A stretch of DNA of 64,000 nucleotides from Arcanobacterium phocae (GCF_018913465.1 NZ_JABAPM010000001.1:372001-436000); one strand, 5' to 3'. Counted from the first letter of the stretch, positions 17,967-27,733 are shown. Notes: generated from the letters alone by a model not told the origin. Made by a program: numbers and translations.

Positions 17967-18620
17967 GTGAGTGAAGAAAATACCCCAGTTAGTGTCATGA
18001 TTATCGACGATCACGAAGTGGTGCGTCGTGGTATTGCCGAAGTTGTGGATCGGGCAAACGGTCTACAGGTTATTGCTGAGGCGGGTTCCGTAGCGGAAGC
18101 TATCCGCCGTGCTGAACTTATGATTCCACAGGTGGCGTTGGTTGATTTGCGTCTGCCAGACGGTACCGGGATTGATATTATCCGCGAATTGCGTGAGCGT
18201 GTGCCGCAAGTTAAATGCGTTGTTTTAACGTCATTTGATGACGACGACGCTCTTGCTGAAGCCCTCGATGCAGGTGCTAAAGCTTATTTGCTTAAGTCAG
18301 TGCGCGGAGCTGAAATTACTGATGTTATTAAAGCAGTTGCTGACGGTCGCGTGCTACTAGATGAACGTACCGTGACTCGGCGACGTGCAGATCACGATGA
18401 CCCAACTGCAGATCTGACCCCGTCAGAGCGTAAGGTCCTTCAATTAATCGGAGATGGCTTATCAAACCGGGAAATTGGCGAGAAACTCGGTGTTGCTGAA
18501 AAGACTGTCAAGAACCACATCACATCACTGCTGTCGAAGATGGGAATGCAACGTCGTACCCAGGTAGCTGCGTGGGTTGCCGGACAGCGAGCAGCCGGGT
18601 GGCGCAACGCAAGTAACTGA
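17967..18620 (+). CDS. NarL/LuxR-type response regulator
   Basis: This 217-residue two-component regulator has a receiver domain with the acidic pair Asp14-Asp15, phospho-acceptor Asp60 (VALVDLRLPDG) and the conserved Lys in AYLLKS. A C-terminal LuxR helix-turn-helix follows (LTPSERKVLQLIGDGLSNRE). It resembles DosR/DevR in layout. The GTG at 17967 follows AAGGTAAAC. It faces a GAF-type histidine kinase tail to tail across a hairpin, and the two probably form a cognate pair despite lying on opposite strands. Confidence 0.88.
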   Translation: MSEENTPVSVMIIDDHEVVRRGIAEVVDRANGLQVIAEAGSVAEAIRRAELMIPQVALVDLRLPDGTGIDIIRELRERVPQVKCVVLTSFDDDDALAEALDAGAKAYLLKSVRGAEITDVIKAVADGRVLLDERTVTRRRADHDDPTADLTPSERKVLQLIGDGLSNREIGEKLGVAEKTVKNHITSLLSKMGMQRRTQVAAWVAGQRAAGWRNASN

Positions 18621-18635
18621 CCACAATTTTTATTG

Positions 18636-18670
18636 AGTGGGCTAGCACTAGCTATCTGTGCTAGCCCACT
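18636..18670. terminator. Bidirectional terminator between response regulator and kinase
   Basis: A perfect 13-bp stem (AGTGGGCTAGCAC at 18636-18648 with GTGCTAGCCCACT at 18658-18670) closes a nine-base loop. A T-rich stretch precedes it. It separates two convergent genes. Confidence 0.85.
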
Positions 18671-18676
18671 TAAGCT

Positions 18677-20317
18677 TTAGACGAGGGGAGCTTCCCAAGC
18701 AACATGAGTGCCAAGAGCACTCTCTCGATTAGAAATTGTAAAGGTGCCGTGATGGCGTCGAGCTCGGGCCGCAAGGTTGGATAAACCAGAACGTCGACCT
18801 AAAGATTGGGTGACACCACGCCCGTCGTCAATTACTTCGATTCGGACCTGTTGCGGAGTGACTGATAGTTGCACTGTGACGGATGATGCATGTGCATGGC
18901 GTGCAGCATTAGATAAGCCTTCGCGTACAACGGCGACGACGTCGTCGGCAATATCTGAACCCACCGCATCGTCAATCAACGTAAACGTGTGCTCGTCAGA
19001 TGTCACCTCACCATTCCAACTGATAATAAGAGAAGGCGCAAAATCAAGAGTCTGAAGGGCAGCCTTCGTTTCTTGTTGTAGCCGCTCCACTAAAGCTACT
19101 GAGGCGGAATCATCGCGCAAGGATTGAACGATAACACGTATCTGCCGAACTGATTCGTCAATAGAGGAGATTGCCTGATCTAGCGCGGTGCTTACTTCGT
19201 CGGCGTACCCTTTACTTATGAGGTCTTCTTTTACTGCGGTTATATGCATTCCGGATGCAAAAAGTTGCTGAATGGCAAGATCGTGGAGATCACGACCAAT
19301 CCGGGAGCGTTCGTCAAGCTCTGAGGCGAGTTCTTCATTGAGGCGTGCTTCGGCGAGCTCCAGTGCAATAGCAGCCTGTTTGGCAGCATTTTCTGCCATA
19401 GCCAGATCATGAAGATTGAACTCCACTCCGCCAACTGAGCGCAGCAGAAGAATAACTCCAGTTCCGGCGGATTTTGAGGCTAGCGGAGCATATAAAGCAG
19501 GACCGTAGTTACGCAATTGTGAAACACGAACTGTCCGCAGGCGCTGCATCGAATCAACGACAAGTCCAGCCTGCTCATTGACAACGGTCATAGCCCGGCC
19601 TGCCGGCGGGAAAGCAATACCGAGGAGTTCTTCTGCTCCGTCTCCATCAACAATTTCGGATACCCAGGTGTCCTGGATTGATGGCAGGACCATGATAGCG
19701 GCATCAGCTTGAGCAGCTATTCGCATTTCATGCACGATTACCTGCAAAGCTTCATCTTCGCCAGACCCTTCAAGCAAAGAAGCCACAATATTTTGCGATG
19801 CAGTAAGCCAACGTGCCCGGTTTTGCGATCGTGCAAACATTTGAGAATTTTGTGCTGCGATCGCGGCAGCTTGTGCCAAAATCTCCATTTGCGCACCGTC
19901 GTCGTCGGTAAAACCGCCGGGCTTGTCAGCCAAATAGAGCCGTCCCCATACCTGTTCTTTAACTGAAACAGCGACTCCCAAGTAGTTTTCCATCACCGGG
20001 TGTCCCTCGGGATATCCGTAGCGGTGCAAATAAGATGCCAGATCGTTAACAATCAGCCATCCTTTGACGGGGGTTTCGGCAAAAACGCCATGTCCGCGCG
20101 GTGGCCGACCAACCTGCTGTGCAGTTTGCGGATCCATTCCTGATTGGATAAATTCCATGGTTTCGCCATGCGAGTCCAACACAGCTAAGGCAGCATAGTG
20201 GGCCCCGGTTAGCTGACGCGCTGAGTCAACGAAGTGCTGATAAGCTGCCTCGCGCTCCAATTGACCAGTTAACTGTAAAGCGTGTGAGACAACAGCAGTG
20301 AGTCGATTTGAATCCAT
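18677..20317 (-). CDS. GAF-domain sensor histidine kinase (DosS/DevS-like)
   Basis: This is a 546-residue soluble kinase with two GAF domains (about residues 20-160 and 175-320). A HisKA_3 dimerisation helix follows, with the phospho-acceptor His at about residue 343 in GRDLHDLAIQQLF, then a HATPase domain with VREGLSNAARHAHA and DDGRG. It has no membrane segment, so it senses a cytoplasmic signal. In DosS the first GAF domain binds haem and reads redox or oxygen. Whether this one does cannot be told. The ATG follows AAGGATAAAAG and lies four bases after cydC, so it is probably in the cydDC operon. Confidence 0.88.
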   Translation of the reverse strand: MDSNRLTAVVSHALQLTGQLEREAAYQHFVDSARQLTGAHYAALAVLDSHGETMEFIQSGMDPQTAQQVGRPPRGHGVFAETPVKGWLIVNDLASYLHRYGYPEGHPVMENYLGVAVSVKEQVWGRLYLADKPGGFTDDDGAQMEILAQAAAIAAQNSQMFARSQNRARWLTASQNIVASLLEGSGEDEALQVIVHEMRIAAQADAAIMVLPSIQDTWVSEIVDGDGAEELLGIAFPPAGRAMTVVNEQAGLVVDSMQRLRTVRVSQLRNYGPALYAPLASKSAGTGVILLLRSVGGVEFNLHDLAMAENAAKQAAIALELAEARLNEELASELDERSRIGRDLHDLAIQQLFASGMHITAVKEDLISKGYADEVSTALDQAISSIDESVRQIRVIVQSLRDDSASVALVERLQQETKAALQTLDFAPSLIISWNGEVTSDEHTFTLIDDAVGSDIADDVVAVVREGLSNAARHAHASSVTVQLSVTPQQVRIEVIDDGRGVTQSLGRRSGLSNLAARARRHHGTFTISNRESALGTHVAWEAPLV

Positions 20318-20320
20318 CTT

Positions 20321-22081
20321 TTATCCTTCTTGGCTAACTGACCACGCATACTGTGGGTTTCGAGCTAATAATTCGGCATGTGTTCCCTCATCAACGATGG
20401 TTGCCCGCCCAGCGCCGTCGTCGTCCAACATAATCACATGGTCGGCAGCGTCCAAGGGGGACAGACGATGGGTGACTAAAACAATTGTCTTTTCGCTATC
20501 TGCGGTGCAAAGAATATCTCGAATCAATGCGTCTGCCGTGGCCGGATCTAGGTGTTCTCCGGGCTCGTCGAGCAACAGAATCGATGCCGGTGAAGCTAAC
20601 GCGCGTGCCAATAACAGACGCCGGCGTTCACCGCCCGAAATGGTTGTCGCGTTAGCACCGAGCTCAGTATCTACTCCATCCGGCAGGTCTTGCAGCCACG
20701 AGCTTAGACCGGCACGTTTTAGAAGTTCCAGTGTCTCATCTGCGGAAACATCAGCTCGAGACACACGTAGATTTTCCACAATACTCGTATCGAAAATGTG
20801 TGCATCTTCGGCAGTAAAGCTAATGTGCTGCGATAAACTCGTGCGCGCAATATCGGACACTGCGTAGGAATCTAAGGTGACACTTCCGCTATGCGGGGCA
20901 ATAAGGCCTGCTAGCGAAGACAACAAAGTTGATTTACCAATACCGGATGGCCCAACGATCGCCAGCGTTTGTCCAGGATAAATGCGCAACGATATCGGAG
21001 TAGTTACATCTGGTCCGCCAGGCCAGCCAGCGACCAAGTCAGTCGCGATTAGCGGTGCGTGTGCAGATAACTCTGGTGTGAGCGTTGCTGCTGGAGACTC
21101 ATCAGCTCGATCAATGATCGCCATGATTCGTTCAGCTGCTGCGCCCGATCGCGTAAGCTGAATGAAGGCACGCGGCAGTCGTGCAGTTGCCTCAAAAGCG
21201 GAGAGCGGAGTGAGAACACAAACCACGGCATTCACCTCGCTCAAGGTACCATTGCTGATTTGTATTCCGCCAACAAGTAATGCGCCAAGAACTGCTACTG
21301 CCAAAGCCAGCATGTCTATGACAGAGGCAAGGGCTGTAAAGCGAGCCGCCGAATCGCGGTTGCGCCACATGTTTTCTTCGATACTTTGCTGGCTAGCCGC
21401 AGTAGCGTTGAGCATGCCAGATACGCGCAATGTTGAAGCATTTTCCAGCAAGAAAAGAGCTTGTTCGTTGAGCTTAGCGCGAGTATCAATATTAGCTTGT
21501 TCAGCTATTTTGGCGCCTATCATTGCACACAGTGGACCAACGAAGCCGCTGAAAAATAGTGCGATCGCAACGATCAATGCGATCAGTGGGGAGAGGAAAC
21601 CGAGAATCCCCAGCGTCAATAGCGAGATGAGGCCAGCAACTGCAACAGGGAGCAACGATTGCACAACTACTAAGCCCACTTCATCGACGTCAGCATTGGT
21701 TCGGGTGAGTAGATCGCCGCGGTTGAGCGAGGTGACAACATCAGTGGAGGAGTTAGCTAGTTGACGGTAAATATGGGTACGTAGTTTCGCCATGCCATGC
21801 AAAGCTACCCAGTGGGAGGCAATACGTTCCAAATAGCGGAAAATCGCTTTGCCGATTCCGAATGCGCGCACGCCTACCGAAGCGACGCTCAAATCTAAAA
21901 CAGGTGGTAGCTGAGCAGCGCGGGCAATCATCCAGGCGGCAGTTGCGCCCAAACCAACCGATGAGCCGATCGCGCCAGAGCCTGCTAAAACGGACCACGT
22001 GAAGCGCTTTTTGTCAACGTCAAGTAGCGCTATTGCGCGTTTGAGAGCTTGACGTTCGTGCCGTGGAAAAGGATGTATCAC
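20321..22081 (-). CDS. cydC: Thiol reductant ABC exporter subunit CydC
   Basis: This is half of the CydDC heterodimer, which exports glutathione or cysteine and is needed for assembly of cytochrome bd. The 586 residues carry about six membrane helices, then an ATPase domain with Walker A GPSGIGKST, signature ISGGERRR and Walker B ILLLDEPGEHLD. Its ATG overlaps the cydD stop as ATGA. The kinase gene follows directly. Confidence 0.9.
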   Translation of the reverse strand: MIHPFPRHERQALKRAIALLDVDKKRFTWSVLAGSGAIGSSVGLGATAAWMIARAAQLPPVLDLSVASVGVRAFGIGKAIFRYLERIASHWVALHGMAKLRTHIYRQLANSSTDVVTSLNRGDLLTRTNADVDEVGLVVVQSLLPVAVAGLISLLTLGILGFLSPLIALIVAIALFFSGFVGPLCAMIGAKIAEQANIDTRAKLNEQALFLLENASTLRVSGMLNATAASQQSIEENMWRNRDSAARFTALASVIDMLALAVAVLGALLVGGIQISNGTLSEVNAVVCVLTPLSAFEATARLPRAFIQLTRSGAAAERIMAIIDRADESPAATLTPELSAHAPLIATDLVAGWPGGPDVTTPISLRIYPGQTLAIVGPSGIGKSTLLSSLAGLIAPHSGSVTLDSYAVSDIARTSLSQHISFTAEDAHIFDTSIVENLRVSRADVSADETLELLKRAGLSSWLQDLPDGVDTELGANATTISGGERRRLLLARALASPASILLLDEPGEHLDPATADALIRDILCTADSEKTIVLVTHRLSPLDAADHVIMLDDDGAGRATIVDEGTHAELLARNPQYAWSVSQEG

Positions 22082-23739
22082 AATGCCTCCCGAGTGATCT
22101 GGCTACGTGAGGTGACGTCGATCAGATTGTCTGCTAACTCGCTCATTGCAGCGCGATGGGCAATAACAATGATGGTATGGCCTCGGTCGCGAAGCTCGTG
22201 AATAACAGCAGAAACATTTTCTTCCGAGATAGCATCCAAATGTGCCGATGGCTCATCGAGAATAACTATCTGGGATGCTGATATCAGAGCCTTGGTTAGT
22301 GCTAGTCGTTGGCGTTGTCCGACGGATAAACCGGTCCCGCCTTGGCCGATATGAGTGTTCCAGCCTGCGGGAAGAGCGTTGATGACGTCGAGAAATCCGG
22401 TCTTACTTGCCGCATATTGCACTGCTGGTAGCTGGGGGTCTGCTCCTAAGTTATCGGCGATTGTCCCAGGGACTAAGGCTGGCCGTTGTGGAACCCATGT
22501 AACGTGAGACCACCATTGTTGCCGGTCAATATCAGACAGCGGAATATCACCTATAAGGACGCGGCCAGATGAGGGAGGGATAAGGCCAAGGAGGACGTTG
22601 ATCGTCGTCGTCTTTCCAGATCCGGACGCTCCTCGAATAACGGTGACTGTCCCCGGCTCGATAGTAGCCGTTAACGACGACGGCGCAACGGTTGCGCGTT
22701 TAGGAGCAAGGACGGAAACGTCGTCGAAACGAATCGGAGTAGTGGACATGGGCGGTACTGGCTGTTGCCCAGGGTGAGTATAAGGTTCATTTTCAAGGAT
22801 TTTAAAAGCTCGTTCGGCAGCTGCTACGCCGTTAGCAGAGGCGTGGAATTGAGTGCCAACTTCGCGTAACGGACGCAGGACTTCTGGAGTGAGCATAATG
22901 ACGAGGAGTCCCTCGAACAACAACACATTTCCGGTGACCATACGCAATCCAACCGAGACAGCAACAAGCGCAGTCGTAAGTGTTGTGATAAATTCGAGTG
23001 CGGCTCCGGATAAAAATGCAACATACAAGGTATTCATTGTGCGCTGGGCAAAAGATAACCCGAGATCGTCGACTCGCTTAGTAGGACCTTGTTCCCGGCC
23101 CACGCCTTTTAAGGTAGCTAAGCCACCCAGTAGATCGAGAAGCTGACTGCCTAGGCGCTCCATCGATCGGAGTCGTTTAGCCGAGTACGATGCTGTCATC
23201 TTGCCGATGAGGATCATGAATAGCGGAATGAGGGGCAGGCATAGCACGATCATCAGTGCGCTGAGGAAATCCACGTAAGCAACGACGACGAGTAGTAGCG
23301 GGGTGGCAGTGGCGGTTAGAAAAAGTTCTGGGAGGAAATGCACAAAATAATCTTCTAAGTCGTCTAAACCGCGAGTTGTCAGCGTGACGACTTCGTTAGT
23401 ATTTCCTCGGGCAAGCCAACGGTCACCGAGATCTCCTGCGTGGCGTAAAACTCGTAACCGCAGCTGGCTAATAACACGTACTGCTGAACGATGGCCGATA
23501 GCTCCCTGGACGTAAACAACGATTGCCCGGGCTATAAATACCATGGCAAGAAGTATCACTAGCTTGGATAATTCAGGAAGGCCTGCCTGGTGGTAAAAAA
23601 GTGGCGAAATAATAGCTGCAATCAGGTATGTTTGAGCGCCAATAAGGAGGGTCATGCCAAGGCCGAGGGCTACGAGTAACACAAGATAGCTTCGGGTCGC
23701 CCGGGCATAACGCATGAGGCGGGGATCAAAAGGTTTCAC
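22078..23739 (-). CDS. cydD: Thiol reductant ABC exporter subunit CydD
   Basis: This is the partner of CydC: 553 residues with six membrane helices and an ATPase domain. Walker A is GASGSGKTT, the signature is LSVGQRQR, and Walker B is IVILDEPSAHLD. The N-terminus (FDPRLMRYARATR) is typical of CydD. It is normally downstream of cydAB. Here about 4 kb of plus-strand transporter genes lie between them, yet all four cyd genes remain on the minus strand. Confidence 0.9.
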   Translation of the reverse strand: MKPFDPRLMRYARATRSYLVLLVALGLGMTLLIGAQTYLIAAIISPLFYHQAGLPELSKLVILLAMVFIARAIVVYVQGAIGHRSAVRVISQLRLRVLRHAGDLGDRWLARGNTNEVVTLTTRGLDDLEDYFVHFLPELFLTATATPLLLVVVAYVDFLSALMIVLCLPLIPLFMILIGKMTASYSAKRLRSMERLGSQLLDLLGGLATLKGVGREQGPTKRVDDLGLSFAQRTMNTLYVAFLSGAALEFITTLTTALVAVSVGLRMVTGNVLLFEGLLVIMLTPEVLRPLREVGTQFHASANGVAAAERAFKILENEPYTHPGQQPVPPMSTTPIRFDDVSVLAPKRATVAPSSLTATIEPGTVTVIRGASGSGKTTTINVLLGLIPPSSGRVLIGDIPLSDIDRQQWWSHVTWVPQRPALVPGTIADNLGADPQLPAVQYAASKTGFLDVINALPAGWNTHIGQGGTGLSVGQRQRLALTKALISASQIVILDEPSAHLDAISEENVSAVIHELRDRGHTIIVIAHRAAMSELADNLIDVTSRSQITREAL

Positions 23740-23890
23740 AATATCCTAATCCTACGAGAATAACCTATGACTTTAGTCTACCGTGCCAAAGCTCGGATAT
23801 GTTCGCTGAGTGTGTTTAGCGTTCATAATTCATGTATTGTGGAATAGGTCATAACGACGATGTGTGACTCTTGCTTATGAGGAGATATTT

Positions 23891-25216
23891 ATGCAAACGA
23901 AGAAGTTATTTGCATCAGTTACAGTTGGAGCTTTGCTTGTTACGAGTTTGGCAAGTTGTTCGTCAAGCAGTGATGACGCGGATGCAAAGGGCTCTGTGTA
24001 CTTCTTAAATTGGAAGCCGGAAGCGGAGCAGACATACCAAAAGATTGCCAAAGAGTATGAGAAGGAAACCGGTGTGAAGGTCAAGGTTGCAACCTCGGCT
24101 TCTGGCGGTTACGAGCAAACTTTAAAGACTGAGATCACCAAGTCCGATGCGCCAACATTGTTCCAGGTCAATGGTCCTGTTGGGCTCAAGACGTGGTCGA
24201 AATACACCGAGGATATTTCGGATGCTCCGTTCACTAAGATGCTCAAGGATGAAAACCTTGCACTCAAAGGCGATGACGGCAAGACGTATGGAGTTCCGCT
24301 AGCCATTGAAGGTTACGGCATCATCTATAACCAGGAAATCATGGATAAGTATTTCGCATTGAGTGATTCGAAAGCCATGAACATGGATGAAATTAAGAAT
24401 TTTGCTGTTCTTAAGGACGTCGTAGAAGACATGCAAGCGCGCCGCGGTGAACTAGGTATTGATGGTGTCTTCGCATCTACGTCTCTTGCACAGGGCGAAG
24501 ATTGGCGCTGGCAAACGCATTTGTCAAACATCCCGATGTTCTACGAGTACCAGAAAGATAAGACAACCGATACCGACGCTGCTAAATTCACTTTCAACAA
24601 GGAATTTAAGAACATCTTCGACCTGTACCTTAACAACTCAACTGTGAACAAGGAACTAACTCCTACTAAGACCGTCACAGACTCCATGGCTGAGTTCGCT
24701 GAGGGTAAAGCTGCCATGGTTCAAAACGGTAACTGGGCTTGGAGTCAGATCAAGGACGTAGCAGGCAACACGGTAAAGGAAGAAAATATTAAGTTCCTGC
24801 CTATCTACACCGGCCATGAAGGTGAAGACAAGCAAGGACTTGCTGTTGGTACTGAGGCATTTATGGCAATTAATGCGAAGGCTTCTGATGCAGATAAGAA
24901 AGCAACGATTGATTTCGTTAACTGGCTCTTCACATCGGAGACCGGAAAGAAATTCGTTGTTGAAGATCTCGGATTCAATGCCCCATTCACGTCATTTACC
25001 GAGACTGAAGTTCCAAATGATCCGCTAGCAAAGCAGATCGCACAGTACACCGCCAATGAAGACCTGTACGCAGTGCCATGGGTATTCACCACTTACCCAT
25101 CGCAGAAGTTCAAGGATGATTTCGGTCAGGCGTTGGCTCAATACGCAACAGGTAATCAAAGCTGGGATGACGTAGTTAAGACCTTTACTGAGGGCTGGAA
25201 GGCAGAAAAGAAGTAA
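23891..25216 (+). CDS. Carbohydrate ABC transporter substrate-binding lipoprotein
   Basis: This is an extracellular solute-binding protein of the family-1 (MalE-like) type, 441 residues from the ATG at 23891, which follows GAGGAGAT. An upstream in-frame start is rejected because it would bury the signal peptide. The lipobox is LASC, so the protein should be lipid-anchored at the outer face. Further on, PTLFQVNG and FAEGKAAMVQNGNW are typical of sugar-binding family members. Two permeases follow, but no ATPase. A shared MsiK-type ATPase elsewhere is likely. The sugar is unknown. Confidence 0.92.
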   Translation: MQTKKLFASVTVGALLVTSLASCSSSSDDADAKGSVYFLNWKPEAEQTYQKIAKEYEKETGVKVKVATSASGGYEQTLKTEITKSDAPTLFQVNGPVGLKTWSKYTEDISDAPFTKMLKDENLALKGDDGKTYGVPLAIEGYGIIYNQEIMDKYFALSDSKAMNMDEIKNFAVLKDVVEDMQARRGELGIDGVFASTSLAQGEDWRWQTHLSNIPMFYEYQKDKTTDTDAAKFTFNKEFKNIFDLYLNNSTVNKELTPTKTVTDSMAEFAEGKAAMVQNGNWAWSQIKDVAGNTVKEENIKFLPIYTGHEGEDKQGLAVGTEAFMAINAKASDADKKATIDFVNWLFTSETGKKFVVEDLGFNAPFTSFTETEVPNDPLAKQIAQYTANEDLYAVPWVFTTYPSQKFKDDFGQALAQYATGNQSWDDVVKTFTEGWKAEKK

Positions 25217-25235
25217 TAGCTGACTGATCTATGCG

Positions 25236-25267
25236 CTTGTGGGAGGAACTTTGGTTCCTCCCACAAG
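25236..25267 (+). promoter_or_regulatory. Intercistronic hairpin between binding protein and permease genes
   Basis: A perfect 14-bp stem (CTTGTGGGAGGAAC with its complement) closes the loop TTTG. It begins 20 bases after the binding-protein stop and ends just before the permease ribosome site. No T-run follows. It probably stabilises the upstream mRNA or attenuates the permease genes, giving excess binding protein, as in mal-type operons. Confidence 0.8.
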
Positions 25268-25281
25268 GAAGAGAGGATATG

Positions 25282-26124
25282 ATGCGCTCACTTAAAAAGT
25301 ATTTTCCAATATTTGTTCTTCCAACCTTAATCGCCTTTTCGATCGCTTTCTTTGTTCCCTTTATCCTTGGATTCGGCTTGTCGTTCACTGATTTCACGAC
25401 GCTGACTGATTGGGAATTTAACGGAATACAGAACTATATAGATGTTTTTGACGAGCGAAGTGGTTTCACCTCAGCCTTTATATTCACTATCATGGTTGCG
25501 GCGGTGTCTATCTTGACGGTCAATATCATAGCTTTCTGGGTAGCATGGCTTCTGACGCGTAAGCTACGCGGAACCAATTTTTTCCGAACAATGTTTTTTA
25601 TGCCTAATCTGATAGGCGGTATTGTTCTCGGATACACCTGGCAGGTACTAATCAACTCTATTTTGGCTAAATACGGTACAACAATTGTCACGAATTGGAC
25701 GTATGGCTACTGGGGTCTCATCATTTTGCTCAACTGGCAGCTCATTGGATACATGATGATCATCTATATCGCTGGTCTACAAAATGTTCCGCCAGAACTC
25801 ATCGAATCAGCAGAGCTTGATGGAGCAGGGCGTTGGGCTACGTTGCGTCATGTCACTATCCCTATGGTGATGCCTGCGATCACTATCTGCTTGTTCTTGA
25901 CCCTAGCTAATACATTCAAAATGTATGACCAAAACTTAGCATTAACTGCAGGTGCTCCACAAAGCAAAACTGAAATGGTCGCGCTCAACATCGTTAATTC
26001 GATGTTCTACCGTGTTGGAGAAGAAGGCGTTGCCCAAGCTAAAGCAGTCATTTTTGTTGTAGTTGTCGTCGTACTTGCTATGGCACAACTTCGGACGACT
26101 CGTCGCCGGGAGGTAGAGGCATGA
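25282..26124 (+). CDS. Sugar ABC transporter permease (MalF-like)
   Basis: This inner-membrane permease has about six membrane helices in 280 residues. The EAA loop ELIESAELDGAGRWATLRHVTIP contacts the ATPase. A GAGAGGA site precedes two adjacent ATGs (25279 and 25282), of which the second is better spaced. A longer reading would overlap the intercistronic hairpin and is rejected. The stop overlaps the next start as ATGA. Confidence 0.9.
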   Translation: MRSLKKYFPIFVLPTLIAFSIAFFVPFILGFGLSFTDFTTLTDWEFNGIQNYIDVFDERSGFTSAFIFTIMVAAVSILTVNIIAFWVAWLLTRKLRGTNFFRTMFFMPNLIGGIVLGYTWQVLINSILAKYGTTIVTNWTYGYWGLIILLNWQLIGYMMIIYIAGLQNVPPELIESAELDGAGRWATLRHVTIPMVMPAITICLFLTLANTFKMYDQNLALTAGAPQSKTEMVALNIVNSMFYRVGEEGVAQAKAVIFVVVVVVLAMAQLRTTRRREVEA

Positions 26125-26960
26125 GAAGCTCACTTTTGGGGAAAATCCTCATATATGCTGTTCTAATTTTCTTGACGATTGTCTTCATTGGCCCATTGCT
26201 CTTCATCGTCATTAACTCGTTTAAAGCAAAGTTTGCTATTTCTGGAGATCCGTTCTCGATTCCTACTGGAGCTGACTTTGTCGGCTTGGCTAACTATTCA
26301 ACTGGTCTTGCGTTGTCTGGCACAGCTTCGGCGATACTATGGTCCTTTATTATCACTATTTCGTCTGTGGCAGTGATCGTTTTCTTCTCTTCGATGACTG
26401 CTTACTACATTGTTCGAGTTAAAGCATGGTGGACCACCGCGCTGTATTTCATCTTTGTTTTTTCAATGGTGATTCCATTTCAGATGGTCATGTTTCCGAC
26501 GGTAAAAATTGCTGATTCGCTATCGTTAGCTAATCCAGCAGGAATGGTTGTCCTGTACTTAGGATTTGGTGCTGGGCTGAGTGTATTTATGTTCGTTGGC
26601 TTTATTAAAGCAATTCCGATGGAGATAGAGGAGGCTGCATCGATTGATGGCTGTAACCCGCTGCAGGTCTACTTCAAGATCGTGCTTCCAATGTTAAAGC
26701 CGACCTCCATCACAGTTGCAATTCTCAATGCTATGTGGGTATGGAATGACTTCCTTTTACCTTCCCTAGTTCTAGGCCCGTCTAGTGAATACCGGACCAT
26801 TCCGATCGTTGTTCAGTTCCTTGTTGGGTCTAATGGCAATCGAGATATGGGCGCATTGATGGCTATGCTCGTTCTAGCTATTGTCCCAATCGTTATTTTC
26901 TATGTGTTCGCACAGAAATACATCATTGAGGGCGTTGCTGCTGGAGCTGTAAAAGGCTAA
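26121..26960 (+). CDS. Sugar ABC transporter permease (MalG-like)
   Basis: This is the second permease of the importer: 279 residues and six membrane helices, with the EAA loop EEAASIDGCNPLQVYFKIVLP. The ATGA overlap with the first permease shows translational coupling. A hairpin with a T-rich tail follows the stop. Confidence 0.92.
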   Translation: MRSSLLGKILIYAVLIFLTIVFIGPLLFIVINSFKAKFAISGDPFSIPTGADFVGLANYSTGLALSGTASAILWSFIITISSVAVIVFFSSMTAYYIVRVKAWWTTALYFIFVFSMVIPFQMVMFPTVKIADSLSLANPAGMVVLYLGFGAGLSVFMFVGFIKAIPMEIEEAASIDGCNPLQVYFKIVLPMLKPTSITVAILNAMWVWNDFLLPSLVLGPSSEYRTIPIVVQFLVGSNGNRDMGALMAMLVLAIVPIVIFYVFAQKYIIEGVAAGAVKG

Positions 26961-26972
26961 ACAGACACTCCT

Positions 26973-27008
26973 AAACGGCACTGGGTACACTAGTATCTAG
27001 TGCCGTTT
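26973..27008 (+). terminator. Hairpin between permease and DUF624 genes
   Basis: The arms AAACGGCACT and AGTGCCGTTT pair perfectly across a 16-base loop, and TGTGTAT follows. It is probably a leaky terminator, since the next gene continues on the same strand 21 bases later. Confidence 0.7.
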
Positions 27009-27029
27009 TGTGTATAAGGGGAGAAAGAC

Positions 27030-27653
27030 GTGAACCCTAATTCTGCTACCTACCGTGTACTGGATGCGTTGGCAAATTTGATTATCATCAATCTTTTGAT
27101 CATTATCTGCAGTTTGCCTTTAATCACCGTTGGGTTTGCGTTACGTGCAGGTTATCAGGGCATAGCTGACATCAGTAATGGCAGTGATGCTCGGATCGTA
27201 CGTACTTTTGTTGCTCGGCTCCGTCATCGTTGGGACGTTACGACGACGTGGGGCATCATTTTGGTATTTGCCATCGTTCTATCCGCGTACGAATGGTCTG
27301 TGCTAGAGCAAGGCGTTTTATTGCAATCTGATCAGCTTTCGGCAGCTGTATTATTCATAATGAAAGCAGGGCTCTTATGCGGAGTTCTTATTTTATGCTC
27401 CTTAACGTTGAGTATATATTCGCTCCCATTGCCAGCTAATGAAAAAATTGGGCTAATCGATATGCTGACGCAGGCTTTGATTAAGATTGCTCACTGCCCA
27501 GCTAAGAGTATCGTTGCTGTTGCGATTGCATTGGCACCTGTGCTTTTACTTTTTGCTGTGCCAACACAGTGGGGCGCAGTCGCCGGCTATTACCTATTAG
27601 TAGGCTTCGCTCTGCCAGGCTATGTTTTTGTGTTGCCAGTGTCCAAGGAATAG
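27030..27653 (+). CDS. DUF624 (YesL-like) membrane protein
   Basis: This 207-residue protein has about five membrane helices. It belongs to the YesL/DUF624 family, which is found beside carbohydrate ABC transporters and whose function is not settled. The family start (ANLIIINLLIIICSLPLITVG) is clear. GTG at 27030 follows GGGGAGA. It completes the sugar-transport cluster that sits inside the cyd genes. Confidence 0.85.
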   Translation: MNPNSATYRVLDALANLIIINLLIIICSLPLITVGFALRAGYQGIADISNGSDARIVRTFVARLRHRWDVTTTWGIILVFAIVLSAYEWSVLEQGVLLQSDQLSAAVLFIMKAGLLCGVLILCSLTLSIYSLPLPANEKIGLIDMLTQALIKIAHCPAKSIVAVAIALAPVLLLFAVPTQWGAVAGYYLLVGFALPGYVFVLPVSKE

Positions 27654-27677
27654 CTGATGTACGTGCGCTAGGTACAG

Positions 27678-27715
27678 AATTGCGGGGAACAGCAATATTG
27701 CTGTTCCCCGCAATT
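27678..27715. terminator. Perfect 38-nt palindrome terminator between DUF624 and cydB
   Basis: Two 19-base arms (27678-27696 and 27697-27715) are exactly complementary with no spacer. The arms begin AATTGCGGGGAACAGCAAT. The palindrome lies between convergent genes and should stop transcription from both sides, the outer AATT parts giving short U-tracts. Confidence 0.88.
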
Positions 27716-27733
27716 AGTTAAGAGACGCGATTA

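Noticed and set aside
20298..20867. Plus-strand frame of 189 codons across cydC
   Set aside because: Antisense to the ATPase domain of cydC, Ser/Arg-rich, with no ribosome site.
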